A stretch of 64,000 nucleotides of DNA from NCBI RefSeq assembly GCF_014697105.1, contig NZ_JACJRF010000003.1, positions 62,001 to 126,000 on the forward strand, written 5' to 3'. The stretch is from Anabaena subtropica FACHB-260. GTDB taxonomy: Bacteria; Cyanobacteriota; Cyanobacteriia; Cyanobacteriales; Nostocaceae. Of the stretch, positions 35,887-45,700 are shown one piece after another; positions within the stretch are counted from its first letter, which is position 1; the number at the start of each line of letters is the position of its first letter. A model generated the notes under the pieces. The model saw nothing but the letters and a program-made list of their open reading frames with translations. It was not told where the DNA came from and made no database searches. Both the position numbers and the translations under genes were made by a program.

Positions 35887-36993
35887 CTAATCTTCTCCTA
35901 AAGCAGACCACCTTTGAGATAATATACCATCATATATTTTCCAAGGATTTGGTTCTTTATTTTGTATCTCTATTTGAGTAATATCAGTTTTGTGATGACT
36001 AGAATGCAAATTCTTCTTTAAATTTAACCAAGAAATAGAGTTGCGTAAAATTAAATTTTTGGCTATTTGAATGATGATATTGAAAAGACATTTGTATAAG
36101 CCTGTATGCAACAGTAATATACTATCTAATCTAACTGCCTTATACAGCCAAATTAGAGTATGCCAATAGTCATCGCATTTGAGACTTTGCAATGCTAAAT
36201 AGTAGCGAAAATAACTAGCAGACCAATTAAATATGTAATTGGGAATTTCTGGATGTTTTTGTCGGGAATCTAGCATCATTAATTTATAGGACTTGGCCAT
36301 TGATATATAAGACCTAGACATACTCCCGTTTACCTGACGGTAGCCAATTAGAAATTCTCGTACCACAGAGAATTTATAACGTTCAGCAATCCGTAAATAA
36401 ATATCCCAATCTTCGCAACCTTGAGCATTCTGTTTTTTTAGTTCACTATTAAAATATCCAACTTTTTCCAAACAATTTCGACGAATTAAGGGAACGCTGG
36501 CGTTGCCAATAAAATTTGTGTACAACAGATGTTTGTACACTTCTCCCTCAATACTATGTATGTTGGAATAATACCAAGAATTATACTTGCCAATAATATT
36601 ATCCTCTTCGTCAATCAAAGCTGACCAAGCATAAACCAATCCTACAGACGAATCAGTATTTAATAGGCATTGTACTTGTTTTTCTAGTTTTTGAGGATAC
36701 CATATATCATCAGCATCAATTGGCGCAATATATTCTCCGACAGATTTTTCAATGGCCAAGTTGCGAGCGATCGCCACTCCTTGATTTGACTGCTTTAACA
36801 AAATAACACGGTTATCTGCTTTAGCGAAAGATTCAACTAGTTCAGAAGTTCTATCTTGAGAGCCATCATCAACCACCAAAACTTCAATATTTTTGTATGT
36901 TTGGGATAAAACAGACTGCAATGTTCTGCTTATAAATTTTTCTGCATTATAGGCAGGGATGATAACTGAAACTAAGGGAAAATCGGACTTCAT
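35887..36993 (-). CDS. Family 2 glycosyltransferase
   Basis: This 368-residue enzyme is closely related to the GT2 at 28670-29836: VSVIIPAYNAEKFISRTLQSVLSQTY, VVDDGSQDRTSELVESF, PIDADDIWYPQKLEKQV, and GCEDWDIYLRIAERY. It carries all GT-A catalytic motifs. The C-terminal about 100 residues are helical and basic. It is the first gene of the minus-strand polysaccharide operon, 90 bases before the ABC exporter. The pair of similar GT2 genes at the two ends of the cluster suggests duplication. Confidence 0.88.
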   Translation of the reverse strand: MKSDFPLVSVIIPAYNAEKFISRTLQSVLSQTYKNIEVLVVDDGSQDRTSELVESFAKADNRVILLKQSNQGVAIARNLAIEKSVGEYIAPIDADDIWYPQKLEKQVQCLLNTDSSVGLVYAWSALIDEEDNIIGKYNSWYYSNIHSIEGEVYKHLLYTNFIGNASVPLIRRNCLEKVGYFNSELKKQNAQGCEDWDIYLRIAERYKFSVVREFLIGYRQVNGSMSRSYISMAKSYKLMMLDSRQKHPEIPNYIFNWSASYFRYYLALQSLKCDDYWHTLIWLYKAVRLDSILLLHTGLYKCLFNIIIQIAKNLILRNSISWLNLKKNLHSSHHKTDITQIEIQNKEPNPWKIYDGILSQRWSALGED

Positions 36994-37611
36994 TTGTTTT
37001 GAATCTCCCCAAAAATTAACTTAACTAAAAATTTAATCTTTAAGTTTTAATAGCCAGATGGCAAACATGATTAATTAAGAGGTATGATAATGCAAAAATT
37101 ATCCTAGCAGAATCAGATATAAAGTAACTGAATTAAGCAGTGAAACTAAAACATAAATGTGATTGATGATATCTTAACTTTGATTCCTAATGCAACACTT
37201 TTTTGTTGCGGACTGGAGTTATTGTTCATTGCGCTTCAAGTAACTTTGTTTGTAGGCGGACAATTTTATCTATGCTTCTCACATTACCAGAATTTTGTCT
37301 GTATTTTTGCTGATATTACATCTAAATTTCTTCCAGCAGACTGTAACATAGCAGATTCACAAGTGATTTATATAACTGAATATAATTACGCAAATAGTTC
37401 AATGTATTACCAGTTAAACAGCACACCTTCAAGCAAACAGTATTTATTACAAAAGAATAGTAATTTTTAATACTTGATATATCTTTTTGATAGTATAAAA
37501 ATAATTAAAGATTATTGTTTGTCTGTTTTTTAGTGTAAATAAGTATCATTAACTGTGTTTAATTCACAAAAACTAAATCTTTATTACCTAGTCAAAAATT
37601 CATTCCTAAAG
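36994..37611. other. AT-rich intergenic region
   Basis: About 620 bases separate the NACHT gene stop from the first glycosyltransferase start; both lie on the minus strand. It should hold the promoter of the polysaccharide operon. A 103-codon plus-strand frame (37159-37470, GTG start) has no Shine-Dalgarno sequence or family resemblance and is not called. Confidence 0.5.
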
Positions 37612-39963
37612 TCAATGTTTTCTCCACTCAAGACTTGAGTATAAGGTTTCATTGAATCCAGGTTCTCTAATTAAAAACAAATTTGTCTCTAAATAAGAAC
37701 GCAAGCTAGGTGAAATATCTCTAGTACAATTCAGACAATCTAGAAGTAATTTATTCATATCCCAATACTGCTGTAAATCTTCTAATTCTTGTTGATTGAA
37801 TTGCCAGTCTATTCCGATATGACGAGAATCAATCATTAGATTTCGTAATTCTTCAGCCCAAGTTTGTCCATTTACTAACCACCAAATTTTTAAAGTTTCT
37901 CTCCCTTGGTTAGAAGAAGGTAATTTTCGTTTGATATCTTGTAGAGATTTATGTAATGTTACTTGATTTACTAACAAATACTTCAAATCGAGGGCTAAAT
38001 TTAAAGCAGATAACCTAGCAGAAAAAATATCGGCTGTCATAGTCAGACTGACAACTAGTGCATGACTCAAAGCTAAATCTATGGCTAACTCAATAGATAA
38101 GCTACCAGCAAACTGATGCTCCAAAGATATTGCTAAATCTTGATTACACGCTAGGGGATGCTCTGGGGGTAAAGCAATAGTAAAGTAAAAAGCACGCACA
38201 CTAGCACATTGATAGATAGAATTTACTTGAGAAGACTTTTGTTCTACCCATTGCAAAAAATGATATAACTTGTGATTTCTGATAACTAAGTGATCGATTT
38301 TTTGTTTAATTAATTTAAATAAATCATCTGCTGGCTTTAGCATCCATACAGTTAATAAAAATACTTCACGCCAACGTTTATCACCCAGATGAGTGACCAA
38401 ATTTTGCAGTGTTTGATGATTAGCATTAGAGACAATTTCTCTAGCTGTAAAATATTCTTGAAATATTAAATGAGGAAAAGAATAAATACCTCTTGCCCTT
38501 TTAATTAATAAGCCATGTTCTAATTCAATTGTTTTGATAAATGCTATACTCTCTATTTCTAAAGCATCTGTATCACTTGTGGTATTAGGCTGATGCAATA
38601 GATAGTTAGTTATAATTTGTTGCAGTCTTGTTTCACTGATAAAGTAATCTCCTTGATGAAAGTTAACTGCTGCTATGTGACTAAGTAGTTTAATTCTATG
38701 CAGCAAAGATAAGTTACAAAAAGACTGGTTATACTGAGTTCCTTTTACTTCATTCCATCGTACAAAAAGTAAATCTAATGCTTGTTTATAAATTTCAAAA
38801 TGATGATTAGAAAAATCAGCATTAGACTGAAATACTAAGCAAAAAAGAATCAATAAAAGTGGTGTAGCAGCTAATTCTAAAATATGTGAGTTTTCTGTCA
38901 ATTCTAGTGTTTTGATGAACTTATGTGCTACTAGTTTTGATGTTTCTGGAGAATTATTAGTAACTGATAAAAACCACTTATTAGCAAACTCTGCTATTTT
39001 TTGTTTATTAAAATCAGCTATCTCTACTTCAGTAAAACCATGAAAATTAGAATAAGGTGAAGCTAAACGACAAGTAACAACTATTTGATTTTTATAAAAT
39101 TTATTAATAAAGCTACGAATTTTATTGAGAGTTTTTTCTGAATTTTTCCCTACAACTTCATCCAAGCCATCTAACAAAATCAACGCCCTACCATGAGACA
39201 ATACTGTATTCAGTTCTACTTCAGTAATGCCAAAATTCATCAAGTCATCATGTATATATTTAAATAAATTAAGTTGACGAGAATCCTCATCATTTTCAGT
39301 AAAGCTTTTGAGATTGATAAAAACTGGTAAATAATTTGGCTGAAAAATACCTTGCGAGCAACTCAGCGCAACTGACTGTAAAAATGTAGTTTTCCCTGAT
39401 CCAGGTTTTCCCAGTAATATCATTTTGGAATATTTTCTCACAGCATCTAAACCGCCAATTTGTTTTTTGTCTCCTTGTTTGACAAGAGAAATATTATTAT
39501 TAGAGCCTATTTTTTCTAAATCATTAAGTTCTAACCATCTTTTACTGGAAATTTCTTCGCAGACATTGGCATCAATATAAATATCATTGAGATGGATAGG
39601 TCGAGCAATATCCAAAAGATGTAAAGTACCACATTGAGACTGGATTTTATCGTGATGAAAAGAGCGTAATTTCTGCACCAAAATATCAATATCTAGTAGG
39701 TGATATTCATGATGCTCTAGGGATAAATAATCTTCGGTGGGTTGTTGAGAAATTTCTGAAGTCTCCAGTCCCAGAACAAAGCAAATATCATTAAACACAT
39801 GACGATCAATGGGTTTACCAGTAAAAAATTTCCATATAGACTGGCGTGTTTCTAAACCAACTTCCGCCGCCAGATATTCTTGTGTCCATCCTTTGCGCGT
39901 AAAAGCTATCTTTGCTTTTCTAATGCCTTCGGCAGATGCTTGGAGCGATCGCTTTGCCATCAC
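37612..39963 (-). CDS. HTH-NACHT STAND NTPase (bNACHT-like)
   Basis: This 783-residue signal-transduction ATPase has an N-terminal helix-turn-helix (about 12-70: KAKIAFTRKGWTQEYLAAEV...). A conserved cyanobacterial linker follows (about 80-150: LHLLDIARPIHLNDIYIDANV), then a NACHT domain: Walker A GKPGSGKTT at 185-193, Walker B LILLDGLDEV near 261-270, and the sensor segment TCRLASPYSNFHGFTEVEI. The C-terminal about 250 residues are helical and match what is annotated as NCH2 (NACHT C-terminal helical domain 2). There are no WD40, LRR or TPR repeats and no obvious toxic effector. Related bacterial NACHT proteins protect against phage, so defence is plausible; transcription regulation through the HTH is the alternative. 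The start may be M2. Confidence 0.85.
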   Translation of the reverse strand: MMAKRSLQASAEGIRKAKIAFTRKGWTQEYLAAEVGLETRQSIWKFFTGKPIDRHVFNDICFVLGLETSEISQQPTEDYLSLEHHEYHLLDIDILVQKLRSFHHDKIQSQCGTLHLLDIARPIHLNDIYIDANVCEEISSKRWLELNDLEKIGSNNNISLVKQGDKKQIGGLDAVRKYSKMILLGKPGSGKTTFLQSVALSCSQGIFQPNYLPVFINLKSFTENDEDSRQLNLFKYIHDDLMNFGITEVELNTVLSHGRALILLDGLDEVVGKNSEKTLNKIRSFINKFYKNQIVVTCRLASPYSNFHGFTEVEIADFNKQKIAEFANKWFLSVTNNSPETSKLVAHKFIKTLELTENSHILELAATPLLLILFCLVFQSNADFSNHHFEIYKQALDLLFVRWNEVKGTQYNQSFCNLSLLHRIKLLSHIAAVNFHQGDYFISETRLQQIITNYLLHQPNTTSDTDALEIESIAFIKTIELEHGLLIKRARGIYSFPHLIFQEYFTAREIVSNANHQTLQNLVTHLGDKRWREVFLLTVWMLKPADDLFKLIKQKIDHLVIRNHKLYHFLQWVEQKSSQVNSIYQCASVRAFYFTIALPPEHPLACNQDLAISLEHQFAGSLSIELAIDLALSHALVVSLTMTADIFSARLSALNLALDLKYLLVNQVTLHKSLQDIKRKLPSSNQGRETLKIWWLVNGQTWAEELRNLMIDSRHIGIDWQFNQQELEDLQQYWDMNKLLLDCLNCTRDISPSLRSYLETNLFLIREPGFNETLYSSLEWRKH

Positions 39964-39999
39964 TATGCCACTAAACTACTTTACTAGTTTGCCCATTTT

Positions 40000-40038
40000 T
40001 ATACAAGTTATACAAGTTATACACTAACTTATACAAAA
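40000..40038. promoter_or_regulatory. Tandem TATACAAGT repeats upstream of the NACHT gene (operator candidate)
   Basis: TATACAAGT occurs at 40000-40008 and 40009-40017, TATACACTA follows at 40018-40026, and TATACAAAA lies at 40030-40038. The segment AAGTTA-TACAC-TAACTT (40014-40030) is also an inverted repeat. The block begins 37 bases upstream of the HTH-NACHT start codon, where an operator for autoregulation would be expected. Confidence 0.5.
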
Positions 40039-40257
40039 AACCCAACGCGATCGCAAACATCGGTTATACATAATAGAATTTGAGTCAGCCAAATCTACAT
40101 ACCCAACTAGCTTACGGCATTGTCCAAGGAGCAATCTCATTTTGAGCAATGCCCAAGCTTTTATTAAAGGTAGTGGAGACTAAAGGACAGATAGGGTAAA
40201 TTTGTTTGTGTGTTTTTCCTATACAGTGTCTTGCAAGTTAACCAGGTACTCCCCTAA

Positions 40258-41406
40258 TTAACCCAGACTTGACGATTTTTGAGAGTAAGTATTTTCACAA
40301 CCATCTTCTTTTAGCAGGCTACAAGGTACCATTACTTGCACAATAGTTTTTTCGTGTGGCTTGCTTTGAATTTTTAATTTGCCTCCATGTAGTTCAGTAA
40401 TGCGTTTAGCGATCATTAGCCCTAATCCTGACCCTTGTTGTTCATAGAGTTTGCGTTCAAATTGCTGATATGCTCCTAATTCTGCAATTTGTGCTGCTGT
40501 AATCCCTCGACCATGATCAATGAAAGATAAATGTAAATAATTGTTGATGGGTTGACCGTGAACTTGCACTAAGCTACCTGTAGAAGAAAACTTGAAAGCA
40601 TTATCAAGCAACTCTTCTACAATTTTAGCCATCTTTGCTGTAGACATTTTAACTTTACAAGGATGTAGTTCTACTTCTAAATCTACTTCTCTTCCTACTT
40701 TTTTAGCTTTTTCATTAATAATTTCCATTAATTTTACATTAGGAAATATACTAGTTTGACTTTGTAGCAACTTGATTTGCTGTGAATCAGTTCTAATAAT
40801 TTCTAATTCTGCATACATGAGGAACTTTTGAATTAATTCAAATAAACGTTCACCAGATAGGTAAATAGATTCTGCCATTTCTCGAATTGCTTGTGAATCG
40901 AGAATATCGCTCTCTTCCATCAGAATTTGTGAAAAGCCTAAGATACCATTTAAAGGCGTTCGCATTTCATGAGGCAAAGATAAAGCAATACTATTACGCA
41001 GATTATCTAGTCGTCTTTGATTTTCTTGTTTAATCGTGATGTGTTTTTCTAATCGACAGGCGATCGCTGCCAATAAATCTGCTCTTGTAAACGGTTTAAT
41101 TATATAATCATCTGCTCCCATTTCCATTCCTTGACGGAAGTCAGTTTTATCAGACTTAGCAGTGAGAAAAATTAAAGGAATAGTTGCTGTTTCTTTCCAT
41201 CGACGTAATGTCTTTAATACTTCATAACCGTCTAATTCCGGCATCATGACATCACAAATAATCAAATCCGGAATTTCTTCTTGAGCCAATTGCACACCGA
41301 GGAGTCCATTATGCGCTTCAAGTATGTTAAATCCCTCTCCTTCTAACAAGTCTAAGATATTTTGGCGCACATGGATATCATCTTCGATAACAAGAATTTT
41401 ATTCAT
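40258..41406 (-). CDS. Receiver-histidine kinase hybrid
   Basis: This 382-residue protein has an N-terminal receiver (D9, D10; phospho-acceptor D52 in IICDVMMPELDGYEVL; K104 in IIKPFTR) followed by a HisKA domain with H146 in SLPHEMRTPLNGILGFSQIL and a HATPase domain with N-box LLDNAFKFSS and G boxes DHGRG, GSGLGLMIAKR. Receiver-first kinases usually take phosphate from an upstream kinase and pass a signal on. It is the last gene of the operon that starts with the giant kinase, 163 bases after the EAL gene. No membrane segment is present. Confidence 0.9.
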   Translation of the reverse strand: MNKILVIEDDIHVRQNILDLLEGEGFNILEAHNGLLGVQLAQEEIPDLIICDVMMPELDGYEVLKTLRRWKETATIPLIFLTAKSDKTDFRQGMEMGADDYIIKPFTRADLLAAIACRLEKHITIKQENQRRLDNLRNSIALSLPHEMRTPLNGILGFSQILMEESDILDSQAIREMAESIYLSGERLFELIQKFLMYAELEIIRTDSQQIKLLQSQTSIFPNVKLMEIINEKAKKVGREVDLEVELHPCKVKMSTAKMAKIVEELLDNAFKFSSTGSLVQVHGQPINNYLHLSFIDHGRGITAAQIAELGAYQQFERKLYEQQGSGLGLMIAKRITELHGGKLKIQSKPHEKTIVQVMVPCSLLKEDGCENTYSQKSSSLG

Positions 41407-41569
41407 ATTTACTTACAAAGTAATACTTTAAGTAATCGCCTGAAGTTGTATTTTTTTTTAAAATATTCAACTTCATAGTAATTTATTTTGGTTAAAAGTT
41501 ACTGCCAATTACCAATATCAGTAATAATTTAGTCAATGTTTAATGAAAATTGGAAATCAGTTGTTTTGT

Positions 41570-42781
41570 TTATACAGATAAATGTTTGTTAGTCCATAAA
41601 AAATTTTCAAATTCTATTGCTGGTAATGGGCGACTAAAGAGAAAGCCTTGCATGGCATCGCATTTATTTTGCTTTAAGAAATACAGTTCTGATTCTGTTT
41701 CCACACCTTCGGCTACTACCTGCATATTCATATTATGTGCCATTTCGATTAAGGCTTTGGTAATCGCAGATTTTTGTTTATCTTTAGCAACATTATGAAT
41801 AAAATATCTATCAATTTTTAGTGTGTTAACTGGCAAATTTTTGAGATAAATCAAAGAGGAGTAACCTGTACCAAAATCATCAATAGCAATTCTAACTCCT
41901 AGAGATTGCAATTCATTCATAGTGAAAATAGCACTATTTAAGTCTTGCATAATCATGCTTTCAGTCAATTCTAGCTCCAGATAATGTGGGGCTAAATTAT
42001 TTGTTTTTAAAGCCTCAGTAATTTTTTGAATTAAATCTGGTCTATTAAATTCCATTGCTGATAAATTTACGGAAATAGTCAAGTAATCTACACCAGAATC
42101 ATGCCAGTTTTTAATTTGCTGACAAACACTAGCTACTACCCATTGACCAATTGGCACAATTAAACTTGTAGACTCTGCCAATGGAATAAATTCTGAAGGA
42201 GAGACAAAACCTAATTCTGGACTATGCCAACGTAACAAACTTTCCGCAGCAACAATTTTTCCAGAAGTAATATCAACTATTGGTTGATATTGCACCTCAA
42301 ATTCTTGAAATTTTTGTTGTTTAATAACTTTATGTAGACTCATCTCTAGTAACTGCATTTTGGGAGACGAGATTTTAATTCCGGTTTGATTTATTAAGTA
42401 CTTTTTTAAAGTAGCTTGTCTTTCCAAACGGTTCATGACAGCACTTAGTAATTCCGCCCTGGTAAATGGTTTAGTTAGATAGTCATCTGCGCCCATATCC
42501 ATGCCTTGACGGAAATCAGCTTTTGCAGATTTTGCAGTTAGAAAAATGAAAGGAATAGTTGCCGTTAATGGCTCTTGACGTAATGCTGACAGCACCCCAT
42601 AGCCATCTACTTCTGGCATCATCATATCGCACAAAATTAAATCTGGAAATTCTGCCAATGCTAAATCTATGCCAATTCGTCCATTAGCAGCAGACACAGT
42701 ATTAAAATCTTCAGCTTGGAGCAAGTCTAAGATATTTTCTCTGACTGATTCTTCATCTTCAATTACTAAAATCTTAATCAT
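41570..42781 (-). CDS. Receiver-EAL c-di-GMP phosphodiesterase (variant ESL motif)
   Basis: This 403-residue protein has an N-terminal receiver (D52 in ILCDMMMPEVDGYGVL, K104) and a C-terminal EAL domain (about 155-395). The name motif reads E180-S-L-L-R-W instead of EALxRW. The remaining catalytic residues look present: N in TISVNLSAMEF, E in LELELTESMIM, DD in IAIDDFGTGYSSL (D301, D302), K in TLKIDRYFI, E359 in VVAEGVETE, and Q in MQGFLFSRPLP. Hydrolysis of c-di-GMP under control of phosphorylation is therefore likely. The receiver is very similar to that of the RR-kinase downstream. It starts 13 bases after the giant kinase stop. Confidence 0.88.
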   Translation of the reverse strand: MIKILVIEDEESVRENILDLLQAEDFNTVSAANGRIGIDLALAEFPDLILCDMMMPEVDGYGVLSALRQEPLTATIPFIFLTAKSAKADFRQGMDMGADDYLTKPFTRAELLSAVMNRLERQATLKKYLINQTGIKISSPKMQLLEMSLHKVIKQQKFQEFEVQYQPIVDITSGKIVAAESLLRWHSPELGFVSPSEFIPLAESTSLIVPIGQWVVASVCQQIKNWHDSGVDYLTISVNLSAMEFNRPDLIQKITEALKTNNLAPHYLELELTESMIMQDLNSAIFTMNELQSLGVRIAIDDFGTGYSSLIYLKNLPVNTLKIDRYFIHNVAKDKQKSAITKALIEMAHNMNMQVVAEGVETESELYFLKQNKCDAMQGFLFSRPLPAIEFENFLWTNKHLSV

Positions 42782-42794
42782 TATTAACCTCTTT

Positions 42795-45700
42795 TTATAT
42801 TTGATGATTTAAAGGAAGATTCACAGTAAATACTGTACCAATTCCTATTTTACTAGAGACAGATATTTCACCTTGATGAATGTCTACACATTTTTTGACG
42901 ATTGCTAATCCTAACCCTGTGCCTAAGATATTGCCAACATTTTTTGCTCGATAAAATGATTCAAATAAGTGGGTAATATCTTCTGGCGAAATGCCAATAC
43001 CCCAATCGTGAATTTCAAATACTGCACGCCCATCTCGACAATAAAATACAACCCGAACATCACTCTTGCTTGGAGAATATTTAATAGCATTAGAAATTAA
43101 ATTAGTGAGAATATGTCCTAATAATTTTTCGTCCATGCAACAAGGCATAGATTCATGTTCACTGGTAAAATAAACTTGTTGATTACTAAGATTTAATTGG
43201 ATTTCTTCTATTAAATTGCGGCAATATGTGACGACATCAAAGGATGTGGTGACCAACTCTAGTTTTCCCGCTTCTGCCTTACCAATGATCAAAATATCGT
43301 CTAACATTTCTGTCATTCGCTTGACGGCAACTTGAATGCGATGTAAGTGAGTGAGTTGTTTTTCCTCTGTCCATTTGTGGCGGTAGTGTTCTAGTAACTC
43401 AGAGGAAGACAAAATGGTACTCAACGGCGTGCGAAATTCATGGGAGGTCATGGATACAAAGCGAGATTTAAGTTCGCTTAATTCTTTCTCTTTTTCTAGT
43501 GCTACTTTTAAGTATTCTTCTAGTTGTTTACGGTCTGTAATATCTATTAAATAACCGACAATTTCTACTGGATTAGCTGTGTCATCTTGCACTACTAGGC
43601 CTTGATCATATAGCCAATGATATGTACCATCTTTGTGTAAAAAGCGATACTCTAACTTATAACTTCCTTGCTCCAATACGTGAGAAAGTTTGTTCAATAC
43701 AAATGATGCGTCTTCCGGGTGGATATGACTAGACCAAAAACCAGAATTTTCTGTAAATTCATGTGCTTCATAACCAGTCATGGTAGTGATGTTGTCGCTA
43801 ATAAAAATAGTGTCAAAATTCCCAAAAGTTTTACAAGTATAAATTACGCCTGGGCTGGAGGTCAGTAAATATTGCAATCGCTGTTGGCTAACAAGTAGTG
43901 CTGTTTCTGCTTGTTTACGTTCTGTGATATCCGTTTGAATGCTGATGTAGTGAGTGAGTTGACCACCATTGTCATATACAGGGGAGATGTTTAACTCATT
44001 CCATAACAGGCTGCCATTTTTACGATAGTTGCGGAGAACTACAGTGCAAGCTTTTCCTGCTTGCATTGCCGCACTGAGTTTTCGTAACCCTGGTTGGTCG
44101 ATATCTGCACTTTGGAATAGACGGAAGTTTTGTCCAATTACTTCGTCTGACGAGTAGCCAGTCATGCGCTCAAAGGCGGGATTGACATAGATAATCGGCC
44201 CGCTAGGAGTGCTAGCATCAGCAATAATGATGCCATTGCTGCTAGCATCTATCGCCCGATCGCGTAGTTTTAAACCTTCCTCTACCTGCTTACGCTGAGT
44301 TATATCTGTATGAATACATACAATTCCTGTAATTTTGCCATTACTATCTTTAATAGCATCAGAGCGGAGATAAATTTGTAATGGGCGACCACTACGCGAT
44401 CGCATTGTTACTTCACCCCGCCAAGATTCGCCTTTCATGACACTAGTTAATATATTTTGACGCTCTTGAGGCTCATGGAAAATTGTGCCTACTCCTCCAA
44501 ACACTTGTAATTCCTCTAGAGTATGACCGTATAATTCCTGAAAAGCCGGATTAGTATAAATAGGTATGTCAAAAATATCACTAAAGATAATAGCATCACT
44601 TGTACTTTCCATCGCTTTGTGAAAGCGTAAGAGCGAATCTTCTGCTAATTTGCGCTCTGTAATGTCTGTAGAAATACCACAGATGCCGTAGATGGTACCA
44701 TGATGATCTTTTAAAGGAAACTTGATACTAAAGTAAGTATGTAAGCTATCTTCTTGGGGAACAACTTCTTCAACTTCTATGGCAATACCATCGGCTATGA
44801 CTCGACGGTTATTAACTGCAAATCCATTAGCAATATCATGAGGCCAAGTATCATACAAACTCTTGCCGATGATTTCAGCCTGATCAGTATTAAATAGCTC
44901 TTCATATCGTCGGTTAACCAGCATAAATCTACCCTGGATATCCATGACATAAATCATCGCCGGGGAGTTATCTAAAATTGCTTGTAACTGCTGTTGAGTT
45001 TGGTATAAATTTGTTTCTACTTGCTTGCGAGTGGTAATATCTCGATCCATCCCTCGATAACCACAAAATTTACCCACTGTATTAAAAACTGGCATTCCAC
45101 TGGTTTCGAGAACCACTAAACGACCATCTTTATGAACATTGGTGTTTTCTAAGCATTTAAATGGCTGTTGTGCCTCAATTATGGGCGTAAAAATATTCAT
45201 GACACGCTCTGCTTCTGCTGGTGGCATGATTTCAAAGGGAGTTCTACCCAATATTTCTTGTGGTTCGTAACCTAAAATTTCCCTCACTTTAGGGCTGACG
45301 TAAGTATAAATAGCATTTTCATCAACTTCCCACACCCAATCACTACTAGCTTCAACTAAGTTGCGGAACCTTTCTTCACTATGTCTTAGCGCTTCTTCCG
45401 TTTGTTGGCGCTTAATCCCAATCGCAATCTCATGAGCCGCAATTCCCAAAGATTGGAAAGTAGACTCACTGAGCGCTTGGCGAGAAAACATGGCCAGTAC
45501 CCCCAATATCTCACCCTCCACAATCAAGGGATAGCCAGCAAAAGCTATCATTCCTTCTTGCGTCGCCCATTCTGGGTGGCTTATGTGCGGATCTGTTGTT
45601 ACAGAATTGGTGAAGTGGGGTGTGCCTTGTTGGGCAATTAAACCGATTTTGAATTGACCGACTGGTACACATCTATGAGGCCCATCTATATGGGTGTACA

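Noticed and set aside
28670-36993. Glycosyltransferase cluster as a novel natural-product pathway
   Set aside because: The gene content (GT2, GT4, methyltransferase, ABC exporter) is explained by ordinary surface polysaccharide synthesis.
37159-37470. 103-codon plus-strand frame between the NACHT gene and the glycan operon
   Set aside because: GTG start without a ribosome-binding site, unusual composition and no recognisable domain; it sits where the glycan operon promoter must be.
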